A stretch of DNA of 64,000 nt from P52-10 sp041397365 (GCA_041397365.1 JAWKWT010000008.1:1-64000); one strand, 5' to 3'; positions 8,801 through 20,470 are shown, counted from the first letter of the stretch. Notes: generated by a model from the sequence alone, not told the origin. Program-made: numbers and translations.

Positions 8801-10750
8801 TCACGCGGACTTCGCAGATGATTTCGACTGCGGCTTTCGCGGCGGTCGCCGCAGAAACCGGCTGATGAGCTTCTTGCGGCCGGGGCGCTTTATCAGATCG
8901 ATGTCGCTGACCAGCCGCGCGCCGCCCTTGCGGCGTTCAAGGATGATCTTGCGGCTGTGAAACGCTTCGAGTTCGGGCCGATGCGCCACGCTGACGATCG
9001 TCGCCTGCTTCAACTCCGTGTTGAGCAGCTTCATCATCGAGTCCTGGCTCGGCGGATCGAGCGCCGATGTCGCCTCGTCGAGCACGATGACATCCGGCTT
9101 GTGCAGAAACAGCCGCGCGAAGGCGAGCCGCTGCTTTTCGCCGCCGGACAGGGTCTGGTCCCACGGCTCGTCATCCTCGATGCGCTCCTTCAGATGCCCG
9201 AGGCCGACCTTGTCGAGAACTTCGCCGATCTGCTCCGTGCTCCAGTCCTCCGCCGAGGCGGGATAGGCGACCGCGCGACGCAGCGTGCCGGACGGCAAAT
9301 ACGGCCTTTGCGGAAGCATGAACACGCGGCCGTCCTTCTGGAACTCGACCGTGCCGTCCCCCCACGGCCAAAGCCCGGCGATCGCGCGCACCAGCGTGCT
9401 TTTGCCGGTGCCGGATTCACCCGCCACCAGCACCCTCTCGCCGGGCTCGATCGCCACCTCGGCATCGTTGACCACGGCGGTCCCGTCATCCAGCGTCACC
9501 GACAGATCGTTCAGACGCAGCGCGTATTCGGTCTCACCCCGATCGATACGGCCGGTGCCCTCGCCGGCCTCGGCGCGCTCCAGCGCATCGAGCGAAACCA
9601 TCAGCGACGCGATCCGCCGCGCACCGGCGGTCCATTCGGCAAGGCGCGGGTAGTTGTCCACCAGCCACCCGAATGCGCTCTGCACGATCGTGAATGCGGA
9701 GGCCGCCTGCATCACCTGTCCGAGCGTCATCGATCCTTCGAGATATTTCGGCGCAGCGAGAAGGATCGGAATGACGGGAGCGATGATGCTCGACCCCTGC
9801 GAAATGATCGTTGTGCGCATGTGCTGTCCGCAGATGCGCGCCCACTCGCGCAGAACGCCGGCGAAAGACCTTTTGATACCGGAACGTTCCTCCTCCTCGC
9901 CGCCCAGCAAGGCGATGCTTTCGCCGTTCTCGCGGATGCGCGTGAGCGCATAGCGATACTCCGCCTCGGCCTGGTTCTTGGCTTCTGATACGATGACGAA
10001 GTTGCGGCCGATCCAGAGCATCGAGGTGCTGGCGATCGCCGCGTAAAGGATCGCGGCGATAACCAGAAAGCCCGGAATGGTGATCGGATTTCCGCCGATA
10101 TTGATGGTGAGCGCGCCGCCGATCGTCCAGAGGACGACGATGAAAGTGGTGGCTGATAACAGTGCGGCCGTCACGCCGGCGGCGAAATCCACCGGCGCGT
10201 CGGTCGCGACCCGCAGATCCTCGGCGATCCGATGTTCGGGATTCTTGTGGTCGCCGCTGACGAGATTGAGCTGATAGTAGCGGCCATTCTGCAACCAGCG
10301 ATCGATAACCGCCTTGTTGAGCCAGTCCCGCCAGCGGCGCTGGATGTTCATCCGCGCATAGACCTGGATCACCCCGAGAACCACGCTGAGCCCGGCCAAA
10401 GGCAGGAAGATCACGGTCAGTTCGAAGACCGTCGCCGAGTCCTTTTTCTCTAGCGCATCGAATATCGCGCGATTCCAGACATTGATGCCGTACTGGACGC
10501 ACAGATTGATGATAATCAGCGCGAGCAGGCCGCCACTGAAAGCCCAAGCCAGCCGCGCGCCGTTCCGTCCCCAAAACCCCTTGGCGCTCAACCAAAAACG
10601 CCGCAGCAAATAGCGGCGGCGGAGCTGTTCGAGAAGCTGCGGATTGTCGTTCTCCTGCGGATCGAGGATCTCTGGCGGAGGTTCGGGAGTCTCTCGCCGC
10701 TTTCGGTAAGCGGCTCGTGCTTCGTGTCGGCCTTGGCGTCTGCATCCATG
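8801..10750 (-). CDS. Fused permease/ATPase ABC transporter of the SbmA/BacA-YddA type, probable N-terminal frameshift
   Basis: The uninterrupted part, from a TTG at 10609, gives 602 residues: six membrane helices, then an ATPase with Walker A 'GESGTGKST', signature 'LSGGEKQR' and Walker B 'VIVLDEATSALD'. This is the YddA/ABCD-like family (SbmA_BacA membrane domain plus ATPase). The ATG at 10750 opens a frame ending 'LTESGER', while the matching family continuation ('TPEPPPEILDPQ') is in the next frame. Adding one base to the GG-to-G site near 10689 joins them, so I take the full gene as 8801-10750 with a sequencing indel. It follows the RND operon by 57 bases on the same strand. The substrate is unknown; relatives move peptides or fatty acyl compounds. 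Confidence 0.85.
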   Translation of the reverse strand, partial: HGCRRQGRHEARAAYRKRRETPEPPPEILDPQENDNPQLLEQLRRRYLLRRFWLSAKGFWGRNGARLAWAFSGGLLALIIINLCVQYGINVWNRAIFDALEKKDSATVFELTVIFLPLAGLSVVLGVIQVYARMNIQRRWRDWLNKAVIDRWLQNGRYYQLNLVSGDHKNPEHRIAEDLRVATDAPVDFAAGVTAALLSATTFIVVLWTIGGALTINIGGNPITIPGFLVIAAILYAAIASTSMLWIGRNFVIVSEAKNQAEAEYRYALTRIRENGESIALLGGEEEERSGIKRSFAGVLREWARICGQHMRTTIISQGSSIIAPVIPILLAAPKYLEGSMTLGQVMQAASAFTIVQSAFGWLVDNYPRLAEWTAGARRIASLMVSLDALERAEAGEGTGRIDRGETEYALRLNDLSVTLDDGTAVVNDAEVAIEPGERVLVAGESGTGKSTLVRAIAGLWPWGDGTVEFQKDGRVFMLPQRPYLPSGTLRRAVAYPASAEDWSTEQIGEVLDKVGLGHLKERIEDDEPWDQTLSGGEKQRLAFARLFLHKPDVIVLDEATSALDPPSQDSMMKLLNTELKQATIVSVAHRPELEAFHSRKIILERRKGGARLVSDIDLIKRPGRKKLISRFLRRPPRKPQSKSSAKSA

Positions 10751-10807
10751 CGGCGAAAACGCCGCGGGAACCTTTCGGTTCCATGCACGTTCCGCGCCTA
10801 CCGTACA

Positions 10808-13800
10808 TTATTCTGCCGGCACCTGTGCAGGCGAAAACCGCCGCTTCCGGGGATTCTTCAGCCGCTCCATCAAGAGATAGATCACCGGCGTCGTGTACAG
10901 CGTCAGCACCTGCGAGACGGCAAGCCCGCCGATGATGGTGATGCCGAGCGGCCGGCGAAGCTCGGTGCCGGGCCCCGTTGCGATGACGAGCGGCACCGCC
11001 GCCAGCATCGCCGCCAGCGTCGTCATCAGAATCGGGCGGAAGCGCACCAGGCTCGCCTCGAACACGGCGTCATGAGGCGACAGCCCGCGCTTGCGTTCGC
11101 CCTCAAGCGCGAAATCGACGATCATGATGCCATTCTTCTTGACGATGCCGATCAGGAGAATGATGCCGATGAAGGCGATCACCGTCAGCGGCGTGTTCGC
11201 CAGTTGCAGCGCGAGCAGCGCGCCGGTCCGGCCGAGGGCAGCGTCGAGATGATCGTCAGCGGATGCAGCAGGCTTTCGTAAAGAATTCCGAGAACGATAT
11301 AGACCGCGATCAATGCGCCTAGGATCAACAGCGGCTGCCGCGCGCGGTCGAGCCGAAGTCCTTCGCATTGCCTTCGAAGCTGGCGCGGATGCCTTCCGGC
11401 AGATGCAACTCCGCAACCGCCCGCTGGATGTTCTGCGTTGCCGTCTGCAAGGTGACGTCGGGTTCGGTCGCGAAAGAAACCGTCACGGTCGGGAACTGGC
11501 CCTGATGATAGACGGCGAGCGGCGACAACGCGCGCTCGTAACGCACCACGGCCGATAGCGGCACCTGCGCACCATTCGCGCCATTGACGAAAATCCGTTC
11601 GAGATCTGACGGATCGCGCTGCAAATCCGGATCGACCTCGATCACGACGCGGTACTGGTTGCGCTGGGTGTAGATCGTCGAAATCTGACGCTGCGCGAAG
11701 GCGTTGTTGAGCGCGCTGTCGATATCCTGCACGCGCACGCCAAGACTCGCCGCCGCCTGCCGGTCGATCTTCAAACTCAGTTGCAGCCCGCCCGGCCTCA
11801 CGATCGCTGGAGACGTCGGTGATCCCCTCGACCGTCTCCAGCCGCTTGGCGACGATCGGCGCCCACTTCTGCAACAATTCGAGGTCCGGGCTGATGAGCG
11901 AATACTGATAGTCGGAATCGCTTTGCCGGCCGCCGCCTGCCCGCACGTCCTGCGCCGCGAACATGAACAGCCGCATGCCGGGCAACGGAAACAGCTTTCG
12001 CCGCAGCCGGTCGATGACCTGCTGCGTGGTCACATGCCCGTCGCGCTCGGAAATCGGCTTCAACGCGATGAACATCGAGCCGCGGTTCTGGCCGCCGAAC
12101 CCGCCGCCCCGCCGAGCGAGGAGCCGAGCGCCGCTACCGCCTGATCCTCCAGCACGATATCCGCCACCTGCTGCTGCAATGACAGCATTCCGCTGAACGA
12201 GACATCGGCGGAAGCGCGCGTGCCGCCGATGATGAGGCCAGAATCGTCGCTCGGGAAATAGCCCTTCGGGATTTTCACATAGAGCGTGACCGTAAGCCCG
12301 ATCGTGGCGAGGAACACCAGCAGCGTCAGCTTCGGAAAACCCATCGCGACGCGCAGCGTTTCGCCGTACCACTCGACCAGCCGCGACAACGCGCCTTCGA
12401 CCACGCGATCGAACCAGGTCTGGCGCGCCGACAGGCCCTGCCGGATATGATGCGCGCAGATCATCGGCGTGACCGTCAGCGACACGACCGTCGACACCAG
12501 AATGGCGAAGGTCAGCGTCACCGAAAATTCGCGGAACAGCCGGCCGACGACGCCTTCCATGAACATCAGCGGCGCGAACGCGGCCACCAGCGACAGGCTG
12601 ATCGCGACCACAGTGAAACCGATCTGCTTCGCCCCCTCAAGCGCCGCGCGGAAGGGCTGCATGCCCTCCTCCAGGTTGCGGTACATGTTCTCGATCATGA
12701 CGATGGCGTCGTCGACGACGAAGCCGATCGAGATCACCAGCGCCATCAGCGACAGATTGTTGATCGAAAAGCCGGCGATCCACATGCCGGCGAACGTGCC
12801 GGCCAGCGCCAGTGGCACCGAGACGCCGGCCGCGATCGTCGGCGTCGCGCGGCGCAGGAACAGGAACACCACCATCATCACCAGCGCGATGGTGGCGATC
12901 AGCGTCAGCTGCATGTCGAGCACATTGGCGCGGATCGTGCTGGTGCGGTCTGAGAAGATGGTGAAATCAACGCCGGCCGGCACCCATTGCTTCAGCTCCG
13001 GCAGCAGCGCCTTGACGCGATCGACGGTGTCGATGACGTTGGCGTCGCTCTGCTTGGTGATGGTCAAAAGCACCGAAGGCTGCTTGTTGAACCACGCGGC
13101 CGAGCGCGTGTTGCGGACCGAGTCGTCCACGTCCGCGATATCCGACAGGCGCAGCACGCCGTCGGCCGTACTCTTGATGACGATGTCGCGAAACTGCTCC
13201 GCCGAGCGCATCTGCGGATTCGTGGCGATGGTCTCGCCCTGACGCTCGCTGTTGAACGAGCCGAGCGGAGAGATCGAGTTGGCGTTGACGATCGCGGTGC
13301 GGACGGTTTCTGTGGAAATGCCGGCGCTCGCCAGCGCCGCCGGATTGAGCCGCACGCGCACGGCCGGCTGCTCCGCGCCGCTGACATTGACCTCGCCAAC
13401 GCCGGGCACCTGCGAGATGCGCTGGATCAGCACCGTGTCGGCAACGTCGTAAAGTACGCTCGGCGGCAACGTCTTCGACGTCAGCGCGACGATCAGCACC
13501 GGTGAGGCCGCCGGATTGGCCTTGCGGAAACGCGGCAGCGACGGCAGGTCGCTCGGCAGATCGCTCAAGGACGCGTTGATCGCCGCCTGCACGTCGCGCG
13601 CCGCGCGATCGATATCGCGTCCGAGCGAGAACTGGAGCGAGATGTTGGTGCTGCCGAGCGAGGAGTTCGAGGTCATCTGGTCGATGCCCGAAATCTCGCC
13701 GAGACGACGCTCCAGCGGCGCGGCCACCGTCGAGGCCATGATCGAAGGGTCGGCGCCGGGCCGCTGAGCCGAGACGCGGATCACCGGGAAGTCGATGTTC

Positions 13801-13913
13801 GGCACGCTGGCGACCGGCAGCGCCATGTAGGCGACGAGGCCGGTCAGCACCAGACCGATCGCCAGCAGGACCGTTCCGACCGGACGGCGGATGAAGGGTT
13901 CGGAGAAGCTCAT
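10808..13913 (-). pseudogene. RND multidrug efflux permease (MdtC-like), frameshifted
   Basis: This gene encodes an inner-membrane RND pump of about 1035 residues, with the family start 'MSFSEPFIRRPVGT', and proton-relay helix segments such as 'SIGFVVDDAIVMIEN'. It is split over different frames by four single-base indels near 12110, 11805, 11335 and 11225. Three are repaired by adding one G or C and one (11805) by removing a G from GGGCGGG. Codon use stays normal throughout, so sequencing error is more likely than decay. Its start overlaps the stop of the preceding pump by ATGA. With that pump it resembles the MdtB/MdtC heteromultimer that exports bile salts, novobiocin and other drugs together with the adaptor and outer-membrane factor upstream. 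Confidence 0.88.
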
Positions 13914-16900
13914 CCGTGCCCCTCCGGTGCGCTCGTCGGCGTCTCGCCGATCATCGGCGAAACGCTCGGCTCAAGCCGGCGATTGATGCGGTCGAGCGCG
14001 AGATAGATCACCGGCGTCGTGTAGAGCGTCAGCACCTGGCTCAGCAGCAGGCCGCCGATGATCGAGATGCCGAGCGGAAAGCGAAGCTCGGAGCCGGTGC
14101 CGCTTTCGATCGCGAGCGGCAGCGCGCCGAACAGCGCCGCCATCGTCGTCATCATGATGGGGCGGAAACGCAGGATCGCCGCCTGGGTGATGGCTTCGGT
14201 CGGGCTCATGCCCTGATGGCGTTCGGCCTCCAGCGCGAAGTCGATCATCATGATCGCGTTCTTCTTGACGATGCCCATCAACAGAATGATGCCGATCAGG
14301 CCCAGCACCGACAGGTCCTGCCCGAACAGCATCAGCGCGAGGATCGCTCCGATGCCGGCGGACGGCAGCGTCGACAGGATCGTGATCGGGTGGATGTAGC
14401 TTTCGTACAGAACGCCGAGCACGATGTAGATCGTGACGATCGCCGCGAGGATGAGCCAAGGCTGGCCGCTCAGCGAGCGCGCGAATTCGGCCGCGTCGCC
14501 GGAATAGACGCCGATGATCGAGCCGGGCATCGCCAGTTCGCTTTCGATGCGCGAGATCGCCTGCACCGCCTGTCCCAGCGCCGCCTCAGGCGCAAGGTTG
14601 AAGCTCAGCGTCACGGCGGGAAACTGCGCCTGATTGGCGATGGCAAGCGGCGCGGTGGTCCGCTCCAGCGTCGCGATCGCCGCGAGCGGCACCTGTGCGC
14701 CGCCGGTGCCGGGCACATACAGTTTCGACAGGATCGACGGGTCGCGCTGGAATTCCGGCAGCGCCTCCAGCACCACGCGGTATTGATTGGCCTGCCCGTA
14801 GATCGTCGAAATCTGGCGCTGGCCGAAAGCGTCGTTCAGCGTGTCATTCACCGCCTGCACGGATACGCCCATGCGGCCTGCCTTCTCGCGATCGACGGTG
14901 AGCTGCGCCCGCAGGCCGCCCTCCTGCGTCTCCGACGACACGTCGCGGAACAGCGGATCATTCGTGAGCCGCTCAGCCAGCCGGTCCGCCCATTGCGTCA
15001 GCTCTGCGCGGTTGGAGCCGGTCAGGGTGTATTGATACTGCGAGCGGCTAAAGCGCGTGCTGATCTGAATGTCCTGCACCGGCTGGAAGAACACCCGCAC
15101 GCCGGGGATGCCGGCGACGTGTTCTTTCAGCCGCCCGAGCAGCGTCTCGACGCTTGCGCCGCTCGGCGCGCGGCTTCAGCGTAATGACCACGCGGCCGGC
15201 GTTCGGCGTCGGATTGATCGAATTCGTGCCGACCACCGAGACGACGCCTTCGACCGACGGATCGGCCCGCAGCGCGCTCACCACCTCGCTCTGCCGCCGC
15301 TGCATCTCCGTGAACGAGACATCCGGCCCGGTCTCGGTGATGGCGACGATCGAGCCGGTATCCTGCAATGGCAAGAATCCCTTGGGCGCGACCATATACA
15401 GAAGCCCGGTGATGACGATGGTCAGGAACGTGACGGCCAGCGTCGCCCGCTGATGCTTCAGCACCCAGAGCAGTGAGCGGTGATAGCCGTCCATCATGCG
15501 GTCGATCCATCCCGCGAGCATCGCCATGCCGGGAATACGCGTGGTGCCGGACGCCTCATGCCTGAGCAGCCGCGAACACATCATCGGCGTCAGCGTCAGC
15601 GACACGATCGCCGAAGTGACGACGGCGATCGTCAGCGTCAGGGCGAATTCGCGGAACATGCGTCCGACCAGTCCGGTCATGAACAGCAGCGGAATGAACA
15701 CCGCGATCAGCGACAGCGTCAGCGATATGATCGTGAAACCGATCTCGCTCGCGCCCTTGAGCGCCGCGGCCATCGGATTCTCGCCCTTCTCCATATGGCG
15801 GACGATGTTCTCGATCATGACGATCGCGTCGTCGACGACGAAGCCGGTGCCGATGGTCAGCGCCATCAGCGACAGGTTGTCGAGGCTGAATCCAGCGAAC
15901 CACATCACGCCGAAACTTGACACCAGCGACAGCGGCAGCGCGACGCCGGCGATGATCGTCGCTCGCACCGAGCGTAGGAACACCAGCACCACCAGCACCA
16001 CCAGCACGACGCTCAGGACCAGGGTGAACTGCACGTCGCGCACCGAGGCGCGGATCGTGTCGGTTCGGTCGCTGACGATGGTCGCGTTGACGGCGGCCGG
16101 CAGCGCCCGTTGCAGCCGCGGAATTTCCGCCCTGATCTGGCGGACGACATCGATCACATTCGCGCCGGGTTGCCGCTGAATTTCGAGCACCACCGCCGGC
16201 GTGCCCTGATAGAACGCCGCCGTCTTGTCGTTCTCCAGCCCGTCGACGATGGTGGCGATATCGCCGACCTTGATGGGCGCGTTGTTCTTGTAGGTGACGA
16301 TCACGGCCCTGTAGGCCTCGGGCGATGTGATCTGGTCGTTGGCGGCGATGCTGTAGGCTTGCAGCGCGCCGTCGAGCGAGCCCTTCGGACCGGACACGTT
16401 CGCGCCCGCGATCGCCGAGCGCAGGTCCTCCATCGAGACGCCATAGGCGGCCATGCGCGCGAGATCGGCCTGAATGCGCACCGCGGGCTTCAGATTGCCG
16501 AGCACGGTAACGCGGCCGACGCCGGTGATCTGGCTGAGACGCTGCGCGATCAGCGTGTCGGCGATGTCGCTCATCGCCCGCACGGAAACCGTTTCCGACG
16601 TCAACGCCAGCGTGATGACCGGCGCATCGGCCGGATTGACCTTGGCGTAGGTCGGCGGATAGGGCAGCGTCCGCGGCAGGATGCCCGCCGCGGCATTGAT
16701 CGCGGCCTGAACGTCCTGCGTCGCGCCATCGATGTCGCGGTTGAGATCGAACTGCAACGAAATCTGGCTGCGGCCGTAGGAACTCGTCGAGGTCATCAGC
16801 GCGAGCGAGGGATTTGCCCGAGTTGCCGCTCCAGCGGCGCGGTAATCAGCGAGGCCGTCACCTCGGGGCTCGCGCCCGGAAGCTGCGTCGTGATCTGCAC

Positions 16901-17032
16901 GGTCGGAAAATCGACCTGCGGCAGCGCCGACACCGGCAGCGCCCAATAGCCGAGCGCGCCGCCGATCATCAGGGCGATGCCCAGCAGCGAGGTGGCGATC
17001 GGACGCCGGATGAACGGCTCGGACACACTCAT
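13910..17032 (-). pseudogene. RND multidrug efflux permease (MdtB-like), frameshifted
   Basis: The first of two adjacent RND pumps, about 1040 residues when repaired. It starts 'MSVSEPFIRRPIATSLLG', has the two large periplasmic loops, and the helix motif 'GTGFVVDDAIVMIEN' with paired aspartates for proton transfer. Two frameshifts break it: near 16815, where CCT should probably read CCCT ahead of 'SLALMTSTSSYG', and near 15160, between 'LKPRAER' and 'SVETLLGRLKE'. Long correct stretches on either side argue for sequencing errors. It sits downstream of the HlyD adaptor gene, separated by a 110-base gap containing a palindromic repeat. Confidence 0.88.
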
Positions 17033-17096
17033 TCGTTTGAGCCTCAGAGAACGATCTGTTCAGGTTGAATCACTTCAACCTCGTGCGCTTCTGCTT

Positions 17097-17144
17097 GAGC
17101 GTGATCTTCCCGAAAACCGGTTCCCACTTTTCGGGATCATGCTC
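17097..17144. repeat. Palindromic repeat, copy 1
   Basis: Arms 'GAGCGTGATC' and 'GATCATGCTC' enclose 'CGAAAACCGGTTCCCACTTT', giving an imperfect palindrome of 48 bases. Its last base is the first base of the adaptor gene's stop codon. It is the same element as those at 26088 and 29994, and like the abundant intergenic palindromes of Bradyrhizobium-type genomes. In RNA it would form a hairpin between the adaptor and pump genes. Confidence 0.85.
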
Positions 17145-18490
17145 TACTGCTTCGCCGGCGCTTTGCCGCCTTGCTGCGATCGGTCGCCACCGCCTTTCTG
17201 TCCGCCGCCGGGTCCCTTCTGGCCCTGCCTTCGGCGCGGCGCGAGGTCGGGCGTCGGCGTCCCTTGATCCTGGCCGACGATCACGCGCGATCCTTCGGCG
17301 AGATTGGTGAAGCCGGTCGTCACCACGCGGTCGTTCGGCGACAGGCCGCGGCCGATCACGGCCTCGACGTCCGTCTGCTGCACCACGCTCACGGCGCGCG
17401 CGCTGACCGTGTTGTCCGCGCCGATCACATAGGCGAACGTCCCGGCGGGGCCGCGCTGCACGCTCGACGTCGGCACCACGATCGCCTGATTGAGTGTGTT
17501 CACCTTGACGCGCACATTGACGAACTGCCCCGGCCACAGGCTGAGATCGGCATTGGCGAATTGCGCCTTGAGCTTCACCGTGCCGGTCGTCGGATCGACC
17601 TGGTTGTCGATGCCCTCCAGCGTGCCGGTCTGCACCACGGTCCGGCCGTCATTGCCGAACACGTCGACCTGCAACGGTCCGCGCTCGAATGCCGCGTTCA
17701 CGCGAGAGAGCTGCTGCTGCGGCAGGCTGAACTGCACGGCGATCGGCTTCACCTGGGTAATCACCACCAGTCCGTTCGCGTCCGACGAGCGGATGATGTT
17801 GCCCTGATCGACCAGGCGCAGACCGGTGCGGCCGGACAGCGGCGCGGTGATTTTCGTATAGCCGAGCATCGTCTGCGCATTGTCGATCGCCGCCTGATCG
17901 GAGCGCACCAGCGCCTCGAGCTGCGCTACGGTCGCCCGCTGCGTATCGGCCTGCTGCTTCGAGCCGGCATTGGACTTGGCCAGTTGCTCGTAGCGCGCAA
18001 GATCCAGCCGCGCGTTCTCCAGCGTCGCTTCGTCCTGGGCCTTCTTCGCCAGCGCCTGATCGAGCTGCGCCCGATAGATCGCCGGATCGATCTCCGCCAG
18101 CACCGCGCCGCGCTCGACGTCCTCGCCCTCCTTGAATTTGATGGCGATCAGCTTGCCGTCGACCTGCGCGCGCACCGTCACCGTGTTCAGCGCGCGAATG
18201 GTGCCGACGCCGTCCAGATAGACCGGCACGTCCTGCACGCGCGGCGTCGCCGCCAGCACCGGCACCGGCAGGTTGCGCATCGCGCCGGCTGGCCCCGCGC
18301 CGCCACCCCGCCCTGCGCTGCCGCCCGGCCGGGTGTTGAACGTGGTCCAGACGATGTAGCCGACGCCGCCGATCAGCAGCAGCGCGAGCACCGACGAGAC
18401 CAACCTCGCCCGCCAGCGCGCGCGCGGCCTCGGCGGAGCCGCCTCCCCGGCCGGCGCAGGCTCGTTGTTCGTATCCGGCTTAAATAGCAT
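17144..18490 (-). CDS. HlyD-family periplasmic adaptor of an RND efflux pump (MdtA-like)
   Basis: A 448-residue membrane-fusion protein. A single N-terminal membrane helix lies at about residues 29-48. The barrel-sandwich halves are visible as 'VRAQVDGKLIAIKFKEGEDV' near residue 120 and 'ITAPLSGRTGLRLVDQGNII' near residue 225, separated by an alpha-hairpin with heptad character ('ALAKKAQDEATLENARLDLA'). The C-terminal 45 residues are Gly/Gln/Lys-rich and probably disordered. The start overlaps the NodT gene stop by 11 bases, so translation is coupled. Its job is to bridge the two RND pumps to the outer-membrane channel. Confidence 0.93.
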   Translation of the reverse strand: MLFKPDTNNEPAPAGEAAPPRPRARWRARLVSSVLALLLIGGVGYIVWTTFNTRPGGSAGRGGGAGPAGAMRNLPVPVLAATPRVQDVPVYLDGVGTIRALNTVTVRAQVDGKLIAIKFKEGEDVERGAVLAEIDPAIYRAQLDQALAKKAQDEATLENARLDLARYEQLAKSNAGSKQQADTQRATVAQLEALVRSDQAAIDNAQTMLGYTKITAPLSGRTGLRLVDQGNIIRSSDANGLVVITQVKPIAVQFSLPQQQLSRVNAAFERGPLQVDVFGNDGRTVVQTGTLEGIDNQVDPTTGTVKLKAQFANADLSLWPGQFVNVRVKVNTLNQAIVVPTSSVQRGPAGTFAYVIGADNTVSARAVSVVQQTDVEAVIGRGLSPNDRVVTTGFTNLAEGSRVIVGQDQGTPTPDLAPRRRQGQKGPGGGQKGGGDRSQQGGKAPAKQ

Positions 18491-19934
18491 CCAACGGTCC
18501 CTTCGCCGTCACGGCCCAGCCGCCTCCGAGCGCCTGGTACAAGGCAACAATCGCCTGAAGCCGCGCCAGCCGTGCCTGCGCCAGCGAGTCCTCGGCCTGA
18601 AACAGGGTCTGCTGGGTGTTTAGCACGGTTGTCGTGTCCGCGGTGCCGGCGCGCAGGCGCTGCTCGGCCAGATTGAACGCCCGCCGCGAGGCCGCCACCA
18701 CCTGCGTCAGGGCCCGCAGCCGCAGGTTCGTTTCGCGGATGGCGACCAGCGCGTTGTTGACATCGGCGAAGGCCGACACCACGGTTTTGCGGTACGTCTG
18801 AACCAGCTCGTCCTGCCGCGCCTTCTGGTATTCGAAATTGCTCTGGATGCGCAGCCCGTCGAAGATCGGCTGGGTCAGCCCGCCGGCGAGGCTGTAGAAC
18901 GTCGCCTGCGGCGAGAACAGCGAGGCCAGCGCCGCGCTCTGATAGCCGCCCTGGGCCGTCAACTGGATCGTCGGAAAGAACTGTGCGCGCGCATTCGCCA
19001 CGTTCGCCGTGGCGGAGGCGAGCTGCGCTTCGGTGCGGCGGATGTCGGGACGCTGCGTCAGCAATTCGGACGGCAGGCCCGGCGTCACCCGCGGCAGCGC
19101 GATCTGCGTCAGGCTGCCACCTCGCACGGTGATCGCCTCCGGCGGACGCCCCACCAGAACCGCCAGCGCATTGACGTTCTGGGCGAGCGCCTGCCGCAGC
19201 ACCGGAAGGCTGGCGCGCTGGTTGGCCAGCGCGCTTTCCTGTTGGGCGAGGTCGAGATCGGTGGCCGTTCCCACGTCCAGCCGCTGCTTGATCGCATCAT
19301 AGATGCGCTGGGCGCTGGCGATGTTGTTGTTGGCGATCCGCACGCGATCCTGGGCGGCGAGCACCTGGAAATAGGCGTTGGCGACGCCGGCCAGCGAAAT
19401 CAGCGCCACCGCGTCACGATCGAACCGGCTGGCGATGGCGCTCTCGTCGGCGGCCAGCGCCGCCGCCTGGTTCTTTCCCCAGAAGTCGAGTTCGTAGCTG
19501 GCGCTGAAGGTCACCGAATAATTGCGGACGGTGCGTCCGCCGAGATTGAGGCTGGAATTCGAGGTCGATCGCGACGATTTCGACTGGGACCCCTGCCCGC
19601 TGCCCTGAATGAACGGAAACAGCGGCGCGCCGGCCTGACGCGCCAGCGCGTCGGCCTGCTCGAACCGCGCGCTCGCCGCCGCGATGTCGAGATTGACCGC
19701 CTGCGCCTCCTCCATCAGCGCCGTCAGTTCCGCCGAGCGAAACCCGCGCCACCAGTCGAGCGTGGGCGGCGCGGCTTCGGCGTTGCCGCCGGCCGAGCGG
19801 TAGGCATTCGGAATCGTCAGCGCCGGATCGGGCATGTCGGAGGTCAGCATGCAGCCGCCGGCGAGCAGAGGCAGGGCCAATGCCGCCACGGCGGACCATC
19901 CGCGGGTTGAAACAGCGCGCACCGAAAAGCCCAT
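18480..19934 (-). CDS. NodT-family RND outer-membrane lipoprotein (TolC-like channel)
   Basis: A 484-residue outer-membrane factor. A lipoprotein signal ends 'LPLLAGGC', placing the acylated cysteine at residue 28. Both OEP repeats are present, each with the long helical hairpins; 'YELDFWGKNQAAALAADES' near residue 150 is the family signature, and 'LTQRPDIRRTEAQLASATANV' near 300 begins the second repeat. It is the first gene of the efflux operon NodT-adaptor-RND-RND. No divergent regulator gene is next to it; the 536 bases upstream separate it from the CFA synthase gene. Confidence 0.94.
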   Translation of the reverse strand: MGFSVRAVSTRGWSAVAALALPLLAGGCMLTSDMPDPALTIPNAYRSAGGNAEAAPPTLDWWRGFRSAELTALMEEAQAVNLDIAAASARFEQADALARQAGAPLFPFIQGSGQGSQSKSSRSTSNSSLNLGGRTVRNYSVTFSASYELDFWGKNQAAALAADESAIASRFDRDAVALISLAGVANAYFQVLAAQDRVRIANNNIASAQRIYDAIKQRLDVGTATDLDLAQQESALANQRASLPVLRQALAQNVNALAVLVGRPPEAITVRGGSLTQIALPRVTPGLPSELLTQRPDIRRTEAQLASATANVANARAQFFPTIQLTAQGGYQSAALASLFSPQATFYSLAGGLTQPIFDGLRIQSNFEYQKARQDELVQTYRKTVVSAFADVNNALVAIRETNLRLRALTQVVAASRRAFNLAEQRLRAGTADTTTVLNTQQTLFQAEDSLAQARLARLQAIVALYQALGGGWAVTAKGPLDAI

Positions 19935-20470
19935 CCCCTATGATCCGGCAGGGCGAGACTTATCTCGCGCGCCGCCACTCGCTGCCGTATCGCGCACGCT
20001 GATCCCCGAAGCTCCGTTCGTCCGCCCCGGCACGAAGTGCCAAGAGCGACTGCCGGGAATCAATAGACGTTTGAGCAGCCCGGCGGAACTTAACAAGATT
20101 TCATGTTTCAGCGCAGGATCGCGAAAAGCGGGAACCAAAATTCGGAAAAGAGCGTGCGCGAACAAGCCTGTAGGCGCGCGCGGATTTCGCCTCGGCAAAA
20201 TCGTGTTTGAATCATTCCAGGGTCTGGGCAACTCCGCGATCCCTCGTTCGCGCCGTCCGAATCAGCGGCGAGCGCTGCTCGCAAGCACGGCGCGATTCTC
20301 CTGCTACGCTTTGTCACCGCCGAAATCGGAACCGACAGCCGGTTCCGCGCCTTGCGCCTCCGCATCAAAGGCGCAAATATTCCCTTGTTCTTTGACGTTC
20401 CGACAGACCGGCTCCGGTCCGGATACGACAATCCGGACCGCGGGCCGTTCCCACGTTAAGGGGTGACGCG
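19935..20470. other. Intergenic region between divergent efflux operon and CFA synthase
   Basis: A 536-base region from which transcription leaves in both directions. No RNA gene, repeat or recognisable protein is visible. A 97-codon minus-strand frame (19938-20231) has no recognisable features and I do not call it. The promoters of both flanking genes must lie here, but I could not identify them with confidence. Confidence 0.5.

Noticed and set aside
12447..16949. Long plus-strand frames opposite the RND genes (His/Arg-rich)
   Set aside because: They are mirror frames of high-GC coding DNA; the minus-strand translation shows clear RND motifs.
10808..17032. True pseudogenisation of the RND pumps
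   Set aside because: Each break is a single-base change next to a short homopolymer and the rest of the protein is intact; sequencing error is simpler, although I mark the genes as frameshifted.
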